Assembly (NCBI GenBank): GCA_900404475.1
Contig: OUQQ01000452.1
Coordinates: forward strand, 1-17,197
From: Spongospora subterranea
Taxonomy: Eukaryota > Endomyxa > Phytomyxea > Plasmodiophorida > Plasmodiophoridae
DNA length: 17,197 nt
Direction: 5' to 3'
Shown: piece after piece, positions 7,967 through 17,197 of the stretch
How the letters are laid out: each line of letters opens with the position of its first letter
Numbering within the stretch: the first letter of the stretch is position 1
Program-made: the position numbers and the translations under genes
The notes under the pieces: model-generated
Told to the model about the DNA's origin: nothing
Databases searched by the model: none
The model's input: the letters and a program-made list of their open reading frames with translations, nothing else

Positions 7967-9188
7967 CCGGCGTGGTCGCAGCCGAACCTGGTCGTCAAGG
8001 TTGCCGTGCACGATTTCTGGATTCGACGACGACGCCGGTGAGTATTGGGTCCTGTGCCTGCCCCGAATTGGCAGCCAATCCAGGATGCGCTTGATTATGT
8101 TCGAAATATTTCGCTCTAGTAAACGCGAGAATGATTCGCTTTTTTCCGGCGATTCGACGTGATTCGCCTTGGAAAAACGGCGTTCGGGCTCTAATTATGG
8201 TGCGCTCAAATAAGCAGCGATATTCGGATTGAACTTATTCGGCTTGATCACGAGCGATACTAGGCTGGAAGGGACTCGCCGTTGATAAGGGTTGAATTAT
8301 TCAGTGGCGATTGATAACGAAGTGATTTTGTTGTAAACGAAGGGAAGTGGCCTTTCCCTCACACTCATAACAGAGTAACAAAACACGTTTTAGTAATGGG
8401 GCGGGGCCAGTCGGATTGAGGTCAGGTCAGGGACCTGAATCGAATAAATCGCGTGATGTTTATTTGAGAAGGAGCATTGTTGGTCAACCACGAGAAAAAG
8501 GAAAACTAGTCACATGGCTATAATTTTATCAAAAACCATAGGCGATTGGAAACGATGATCGGTCAACGCCCGGCTGCGGCGACAATGAGTGGCGCGAGGC
8601 GCAGAAACGCCCTCATGTCCTTGATGCTTCCCGGAGCTCGCATCTCAATGATCGCGCATATCTTGGTCTAGATCCGCTAGTGTCGAACACGAATGCCAGC
8701 GTGGTGTCAATGGAATTATTGGTCCTGTTTGGTTAATTACAGGTATATGCGCCTCGAATGATTATGAAGATGATTTCGTCAATTCTGAGCGCGATGAGTT
8801 CGGTTCATCACGAATCACGTCGCAAATTGTGCCCTGATTGCAGATGTGAAATTTTGCATCTAATTGCCTAGAAAAAAACCAGTACACAGTTTATCCAAAA
8901 TTATAACACCGAACAGTACCTTATTGCTTTGACACACCTTGTAGTGACCATATTAGGTAGTTCTCGTAGTCTGCTCGACCACACGCGCTCCACCGACCGA
9001 GGTGGTGAAGGTTTCACGTGACATGCCCGCTAAATTTAGAAACTGCGCTAGTGTCACAGGTGGATGTGTTCAGCTTGTGCTTGACTGCATCGCAACGCTC
9101 ATATGTACAGTTGTATGTCATTTTCGCGCTGGTCACTCTACTCACGCTACACGCTGACACGCTCCATCGGACTGCTGTGGATTATTCG
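7967..9188. other. Upstream region of channel 1 and phosphoglucomutase (divergent)
   Basis: Divergent intergenic DNA. The part up to about 8195 is GC-rich and open in several frames: a minus frame running into the channel 1 N-terminus without an ATG, and a + frame 7800-8162. About 8200-9188 is mixed to AT-rich. I find no coding signal, RNA gene or repeat in it. It presumably contains promoters of both flanking genes. Confidence 0.4.
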
Positions 9189-9189
9189 C

Positions 9190-9214
9190 CCTCTCTCTCT
9201 CTCTCTCGCTCTCT
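9190..9214 (+). repeat. CT tract before phosphoglucomutase
   Basis: An almost pure CT dinucleotide run, interrupted once by G. It ends about 50 nt before the start codon and 33 nt before the nearest acceptor-like AG (9247-9248). It may be the polypyrimidine tract or an initiator element; it could also be a neutral microsatellite. Confidence 0.6.
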
Positions 9215-9227
9215 GTGCGTCATTTAG

Positions 9228-12690
<3,463 letters not shown>

Positions 12691-13185
12691 AGGGGTCTTT
12701 TTTCTCGTGTATCTCTTATCTCTTACTTGAATATCGTATAAATTTTACTCGTTGTCGTATTGTTTTCTTGGCAATCGTTCAAATCGAAACCTTTCTGGGG
12801 ACATTTTTTGCCACGCAGTCGTTACGTGAAAAATCGTGTATTCTTTGGAACTCTGCTGCGAATTGCCGGCCCTCGTCAGAGTCTTCAAATCGCTGGACAA
12901 TTTCAACATGTTCACCGTTCAAAACACATCCTTGCAACGGGCTGATAAATTCCCAAGTCTATGGAGGTGTCTTGCTCCTTTTCTCATAGCCTGATGAATA
13001 ACGTCAAACAATTTCGGTACTAGTTTTAACCGGTTTTTTCGCTCGCTAATCACTGCGGTGCCGGAATCTCCCCATTTGATATATGTGCACAGAATACAAA
13101 CCGATCACACTAATGTGTGATCGGCAAATATACGTTCAACGGTTGTCATAGTTCGATTTTTTTTTTAAAAACAACATGGTCGCCA
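12691..13185. other. 3' flank of phosphoglucomutase
   Basis: Contains two overlapping + strand frames (100 residues from 12687; 61 residues from 12760). The second has a basic segment RYVKNRVFFGTLLRIAG after an acceptor-like CCACGCAG (ends near 12816). It could be an exon, but nothing joins it to a start or a recognised family. A hairpin at 13101-13124 follows. Confidence 0.35.
13101..13124. repeat. Perfect 10-bp hairpin
   Basis: CCGATCACAC and GTGTGATCGG flank the 4-nt loop TAAT. It lies about 410 nt after the phosphoglucomutase stop and 60 nt beyond the end of the minus-strand frame at 13186. It could mark a 3' end or a protein-binding palindrome; no U-run follows, so it is not a bacterial-type terminator. 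Confidence 0.7.
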
Positions 13186-13446
13186 TCAGCTATTGCCTTT
13201 TGGCCATTGTTTGTTGATTATTAAAGTTGGAAACACCGCTTTCAGATAGGATCGCACAAGTTCCTTTGTTCGTTCTCTTGGCTGATTGAGGACCCTGTTT
13301 GTGTGCACAGTTGATCGCGCCTTCATCGCCATCAAAAGCGGGTCCACTAACTCTTTATTCCGCTTGCGTACCAATAAACCTCCATTCTGACTGCCAAAAT
13401 GGCGATTCACCGTCCAGAAAGCACATCCACGGCCGGTGTCATCTCT
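13186..13446 (-). CDS. Unrecognised exon-like frame, likely 3' exon
   Basis: Open for 86 codons from an acceptor-like CATCACATAG (AG 13448-13447) to TGA at 13188-13186. It reads RDDTGRGCAFWTVNRHFGSQ at its start and then a mostly helical, basic region (ELVDPLLMAMKARS, then RERTKELVRSYLKAVFPTL). No ATG begins it, so it would be an internal or last exon of a minus-strand gene. The two-exon gene just upstream (13835-14243) could belong to the same transcript if its last exon is spliced before its stop, for instance at GTAGGA. I do not recognise the family. Much of the sequence between the two contains stops in all minus frames. Confidence 0.3.
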   Translation of the reverse strand, partial: RDDTGRGCAFWTVNRHFGSQNGGLLVRKRNKELVDPLLMAMKARSTVHTNRVLNQPRERTKELVRSYLKAVFPTLIINKQWPKGNS

Positions 13447-13624
13447 CTATGTGATGCGTTTCCCATCATAAATCATGATCTTCTCATATTGGCATTGGGT
13501 TATGCGGGATTCGACAAACCTATTGAATCAGCATGTCATAGTGTCCAAAATTCTGGAAACAAAGGGCATCGAATTTCTGAGCACTCCGGCTCGCATGGCA
13601 CCACGTGTGTCCTAGACCCCCAAT

Positions 13625-13642
13625 GATAGCAGTTCTGCTATC
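13625..13642. repeat. Short palindrome GATAGCAG-TT-CTGCTATC
   Basis: An 8-bp inverted repeat with a 2-nt centre. It lies between exon-like frames. It may be chance; no second copy was noticed. Confidence 0.4.
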
Positions 13643-13834
13643 GCCATACCACAAGGGGTGACGGCTGTAATTTTTGATCTACCACACCACAAACATCGTA
13701 TCACGGGAGCCGGGTTGCTCAGATTTTCAGGGCCCTTTCCGATTAGAGTAGCACCAATTACATTGACCTCTCAGCAGCAAATCAGACAGTTTACCGAGGT
13801 GAAACACCAGTTGTAGAAGAACATGACAGATCAG

Positions 13835-14243
13835 TCAACTTGACGACGTCGATCCCACAAATCGCGTGGACAACTCGACTCGGTCAGATCGATGTTGCGA
13901 AAATCCTACAATTTCTGATTTCCCCAGAGAATCAATAGCTGTGTTAACCATCCCACACATCCCGTACTTATCACATTCAGGTGATTTATCATCATCAAAC
14001 ATGTCTCCGGGCTCCATGATGTATGGCAACATCGATAGTGCCACAATCCATTTCGGAGATTGGAAACCATACCGACTTGATGATATTGGTTATGAGACCC
14101 ATCAGATTGCAAAACGAACCCGGATCGTATCGCTTTTCCAGTAAACGACCAAGTAAGCGAACCACGAAATTGCGGTCTGACCACTTGACAAAAATCCCCT
14201 CCCTGGCTTCAGAAACGCAGATTGATATTGCGCCCAACTCCAT
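13835..14243 (-). CDS. Unrecognised two-exon protein
   Basis: Proposed exons are 14243-14116 and 14075-13835, joined in phase by removing a 40-nt intron (GTTTTGC...ATCATCAAG with a CTCATAAC branch-like site), giving 122 residues. The N-terminal part reads MELGAISICVSEAREGIFVK and LLGRLLEKRYDPGS. The second exon reads RYGFQSPKWIVALSMLPYIM and then an acidic, Cys-containing part (GDMFDDDKSPECDKYGMCGM). Support: an acceptor-like CTCTCCCACAG lies 12 nt before the ATG, the splice removes an in-frame TGA at 13997-13995, and the joined sequence has natural-looking composition. Against: the intron is shorter than the 55 nt minimum seen in phosphoglucomutase, and + strand frames of similar length overlap. 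The 3' end may continue by further splicing. I cannot name a function. Confidence 0.35.
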
Positions 14244-14397
14244 CACATACTAGTTCTGTGGGAGAGATCTCGGAAGTTTTGTAAGTAATCAACGTGTCAA
14301 AACTGTGTGATTACATGAAATCTTCTGTTCATGCCGTCTTCATCAGATATACAAGGGTCTTTGAATCCAAGTCGTCAAAATCCAGCGAGTCTCTCAT

Positions 14398-14761
14398 TTA
14401 TCGACCGTAAAAATATCTGCCATCATCAAATAAATCTGAATGACCGATAACCGAAGTGGCGGACAGATGTCCAATGGCAACAGCGGTCAACTGGAAATCT
14501 TGTGACTCTTCTCTTATGGCGATCCGCATCTGACCATTTGTCGACCGACTCGCAGCACAAAAGCTTCTGTAGCTAACATTGTGGACTGTAATCGATATCG
14601 CCCGCGTTCGGCGACTCAAGACCCCAGTTTGGGCCACCGACGCAGAAAACGTGATCTTCTACATTAATTTGGTGGACATATTCAGATTCATCACGTTTTC
14701 TTCTTTCAATTTTGAATTTTAGAATCTCTGCCAATAATTTGGCGTAACTTTTTGCCAGCAC
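14398..14761 (-). other. Two overlapping exon-like frames, unrecognised
   Basis: One frame (to 14573) is charged and helical, then reads VEDHVFCVGGPNWGLES. The other (14637-14398) reads VHNVSYRSFCAASRSTNGQ, then REESQDFQLTAVAIGHLS, looks rich in beta strands, and ends at TAA. They would join in phase if 37 nt (GTCTTG...GATTACAG) were removed between PNW and VHNVSYRSF. That would be a very short intron; otherwise this is a one-base frameshift in a pseudogene. This may be the 3' part of the secreted-protein-like frame at 15094-15530, but no splice chain through 14762-15093 could be established. Confidence 0.3.
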
Positions 14762-15093
14762 CAGACCGGAAACTACCTCCTATTTCTCCGAGAAACAAAA
14801 ACTTGGCATCTTAATCCTCAACACAGAAGACTGCCATCGACATGGTCCAAATACATCAACGGGACGAACGAGGATATAGGAAGATCGTCAAACTGACTCT
14901 GACGTTTACAGGACCTGAAACAGACGATCCTTCTGAAATATCAAGCCCTTCTTCATAACCTGATTAGGCAGCCCGATCAAATCATCGAGAAGTTCAAATG
15001 ATTCAGATGCCATTTTACCCGTTTTTCACGTTCTGCCTAAACTCCATAAACCAGGGAAAACCGGGCGGCCAATCGTCGGCGCAACTAAATGGG

Positions 15094-15530
15094 TCACGAC
15101 GATAGCAAGTATTTTTTTAACTGGCAACTCCAGCAATGCACCAATTGCAGGTTCAGCCTCATGAACTCCTCCAGCCTGACTCCCTCAGAACGGGGGTTCA
15201 AGCTACCAAGAGACCAATCAATATCAGGATTGTGAAAGTGACAGCCACGACATCCCCCAAATAATTGAGTGGGGTTTGGTAAATCAATGACGTTGAAAAC
15301 TACTCGACTCTTGAACTGGAAGCGAAAGTAGCAAGCGTTGGTATAGGTGAAACCATAATGGGATTCAGCTGCCGCCCATCGACTACATTGACGGCGACCG
15401 GACACAATTTCCAACTCAGTGGAACGGCGTTAAAGCGGGCAAACGTGGCATCAACAACAGAAGAGGTAGCACCGCAATTCGATAAGTACTGTCGTGCGGA
15501 GAAGGCGAGTATAAGTTTGAGGAGTCGCAT
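15094..15530 (-). CDS. Possible secreted protein, 5' part
   Basis: An ATG at 15530 begins MRLLKLILAFSA, a short basic-then-hydrophobic start like a signal peptide. About 25 codons later the sequence is best continued in another frame. That frame reads HYGFTYTNACYFRFQFKSRV, then FNVIDLP, GGCRGCHFHNPDIDWSLGSL and RLEEF, ending at a stop at 15094. A phase-0 intron of about 47 nt (from GTTGTTGATG to CCACTGAG) would join them; other junctions are possible. The second frame looks strand-rich with several Cys, as in a secreted or luminal domain. No acceptor-like AG lies close before the ATG, unlike the other genes here, and the 3' end is unclear. I do not recognise the family. It may be a broken gene. 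Confidence 0.35.
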
Positions 15531-15566
15531 TGGCGGTGAGGCAACGGCCAGATGACGATCGGGCAT

Positions 15567-16102
15567 AATAGAGTGTGGACAGACAGTGATCCGAGGATTC
15601 AGAAAAATCAGTACGGTTTGGTGAGTGGCGGTGGAATCCGGCTCCGGTCAGTCCTGATCATTGAGTACAAAAAACACAGTCAGGTTTAATTGAATTGAAC
15701 GGATCTACGCCAACTAGACTTGCGTCCTCTGGCGCGTTCGTGGTTCAATCAAACCGTGGGGTCCAGACAGGGACTTAGAATTGCCATACTATCCCACGAA
15801 AACGTTGAAAAATTACATTTCTTTGTCGACCAATAATTGTCAATCACCGATTGAGTTTGACGGGCGACCTATAAAGATTTAGACAAAGCGTGTGTGCGTG
15901 TCTTCCAAAGGTATTGTAGCCCCGACCCCCCTCTTTTCAAGAATTGGTGAATCGACAATGAGTAAAGACTGAATATTGAAGTACAACCCCAAGTTGCCTC
16001 TATTGGCCGGTAGTCCGAAATTCAATGATTGTTCATGTTCGTATGTATTGGGTACAAATGTATTCGCCCAGAGTGATTGTGAACTGGACTCCCTTGCGTG
16101 GA
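15567..16102. other. Intergenic stretch before copy R end
   Basis: No open frame of note, RNA gene or repeat seen. It should contain the 3' end of the copy R transcript and the upstream region of the possible secreted-protein gene. Confidence 0.5.
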
Positions 16103-16801
16103 CTAGCGGAATAGGCAGCCCTGCGAAGTAGGAACCCCATTAAACCCGATTTCCAATTCGGAGACAAGCAGAAAAGCACCCTCAAAGCTTAAGAACACCA
16201 TCCAAAATGCGATTTTGAAAAAATTAAAGGGATGGTGGCGGTATAAATATGCAGCTATCGCAAGCAATAAACAAATGACAAGAACAACTAGTTTCAAGAC
16301 AGCAAGGACTATGGCCACACTCCCCCTCATGTACAGTTCGATGATAGCCAACGGTGAAAGAGGCAAGTTGATGATCAGCGCAAGCCACTTTGGCATCCGT
16401 ACCCTGCAAACGTGGTGGAAGTGCGGCGACGAAGGAGCCGCAGAGGAACGGATCACGGCTCGGAGCGCGCTGCCCTGATGTCCCCAATGAAACGGGAGAA
16501 GGCCCGTCGAGATACTGGCGGCGACGAGAATGAACAAAAATATGCCAACTGTCAAAGTGATGTGTATGAGCTGGGACTGATTACGGGATCTTGGCAAACC
16601 GCGTGCTGTTTGACCAAACTCTAAATCTGTTGAGGAAGCGTTCTCGGTGCAATGAACGGGATCCTGATGTTGCCCCGACGAAGCGACGCTCATCGGATGA
16701 TGCGGCGCCGATCTCGTCTCTTTGCCCTCCTTGGGAGAGCCAGCATGAAGAGACGCTATCAATACGGCGACGGCCACGACAATCAAATACTTGATGGACA
16801 T
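16103..16801 (-). CDS. Four-helix membrane protein with signal peptide (copy R)
   Basis: Intronless 232-residue paralogue of the protein at 916-1578. I start it at MSIKYLIVVA, which aligns with MSMKWLVIVA of copy L and begins a signal peptide ending LHA at residue 20. An in-frame ATG 14 codons upstream (16843) would bury the signal. Residues 21-77 are polar and contain SSTDLEFGQ (56-64). Hydrophobic segments lie at about 78-102, 138-158, 161-185 and 193-214. The shared features are STDLE-GQ, LALIIN, ELYMRG between the second and third helices, a Cys just before the second helix (Cys132) and a C-terminal GC-F. Copy R is a little longer in the first loop (GHQGSALRAVIRSSAAPSSP). An AG lies 12 nt before the ATG (16815-16814). 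Function is unknown; the pair defines a small family of secretory-pathway membrane proteins. Confidence 0.8.
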   Translation of the reverse strand: MSIKYLIVVAVAVLIASLHAGSPKEGKETRSAPHHPMSVASSGQHQDPVHCTENASSTDLEFGQTARGLPRSRNQSQLIHITLTVGIFLFILVAASISTGLLPFHWGHQGSALRAVIRSSAAPSSPHFHHVCRVRMPKWLALIINLPLSPLAIIELYMRGSVAIVLAVLKLVVLVICLLLAIAAYLYRHHPFNFFKIAFWMVFLSFEGAFLLVSELEIGFNGVPTSQGCLFR

Positions 16802-16837
16802 TTTCTCGAAAAACTTGATGCAAGGAGTTACCGTAGA

Positions 16838-17109
16838 TGACAATATTAGCCATCTGACAAAATTAGCAAAAACTACGTGGAAATGACAAAATTAGTGCCA
16901 TTTTCTAGAGATTTGGTGACAGAATTATCCATCTGAGAGCCCTTGCAATGACAAAATTCAAAAATTTTATCCATTTGGCGGCCTCACAGTGAGGAAAAAG
17001 TCGAGCGGCGCAACCCTCTTTTTTGATGTTCGGATGCTAGGTATGTTTTGTTTCAAAAAGTGCGTGAAAAAGTGCGATGAGCAAAAAACGGAGCCATGAC
17101 AAAATTACT
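16838..17109 (-). repeat. Degenerate repeats of TGACAAAATTA next to copy R start
   Basis: About six copies or near-copies of (A)TGACAAAATTA(G) begin near 16838, 16855, 16883, 16917, 16949 and 17096. Several are followed by a second element, CCATCTG or CCATTTG (near 16850, 16928 and 16971), as if from a decayed tandem unit of about 20-35 nt. They lie just upstream of copy R and could be promoter-proximal, or remains of a local repeat. Confidence 0.55.
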
Positions 17110-17197
17110 GTACTCAATTTTTCAGATTGTTTACTGTACAGTACCGGACACCTTAACTCTCCAATTGTTTCAATTCAATTTCAAATATGCGTACGCA
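17110..17197. other. Right edge, no feature recognised
   Basis: AT-rich sequence with the small inverted pair TACTGTAC / GTACAGTA near 17107-17143. Too little sequence to interpret. Confidence 0.3.

Noticed and set aside
7800..8162. Plus-strand 120-residue frame with a GTGAGT donor inside
   Set aside because: GC-rich patch open in several frames on both strands. No domain was seen, and the minus strand better serves as the N-terminus of channel 1. It cannot be fully excluded.
13399..13626. Plus-strand 75-residue frame resembling a VOC/glyoxalase fold start
   Set aside because: LETKGIEFLSTPARM in a neighbouring frame is faintly VOC-like, but stops interrupt it and no metal-binding pattern or partner exon is seen.

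Overview
The window looks like nuclear DNA of a unicellular eukaryote. Genes are split by many short GT-AG introns (about 40-310 nt), are mostly encoded in short exons, and lie on both strands. The one gene that can be read fully, a 571-residue phosphoglucomutase in 14 exons, resembles alveolate/apicomplexan-type enzymes. Together with very short apparent leaders ending in AG just before the start codons, this suggests an alveolate, possibly a perkinsid. That assignment is inference from sequence style, not from a search.

Layout, left to right. 1-915: nothing recognisable. 916-1578 (+): intronless four-helix membrane protein with a signal peptide (copy L). 2294-4003 (-): two tandem, decayed protein-kinase-like sequences marked by a shared 63/64-nt repeat. 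4397-4813 (+): small single-pass membrane protein in a GC-rich patch. 5173-6416 (-) and 6567 to about 7966 (-): two head-to-tail, intron-rich genes for potassium-channel-like proteins, recognised by pore/selectivity-filter exons whose splice phases agree. 8200-9266: GC-rich to AT-rich intergenic DNA ending in a CT tract. 9267-12690 (+): phosphoglucomutase. 13101-13124: perfect hairpin. 13186-15530 (-): several unrecognised exon-like reading frames, one forming a plausible two-exon gene. 16103-16801 (-): copy R, a paralogue of copy L, pointing back towards it across about 14.5 kb. 16838-17109: a degenerate repeated motif next to the start of copy R.

Only phosphoglucomutase has a clear metabolic role (glucose-1-phosphate/glucose-6-phosphate interconversion in the cytosol). 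The rest is dominated by membrane proteins: two paralogous four-helix proteins, two paralogous channels and one single-pass protein. Nothing in the sequence shows that they work together. The window looks more like a site of local gene duplication and decay than an operon-like system. The most unusual items are the second channel, whose filter has Gly where the signature Thr normally stands and which uses an 8-nt microexon, and the paired L/R family, which I do not recognise.
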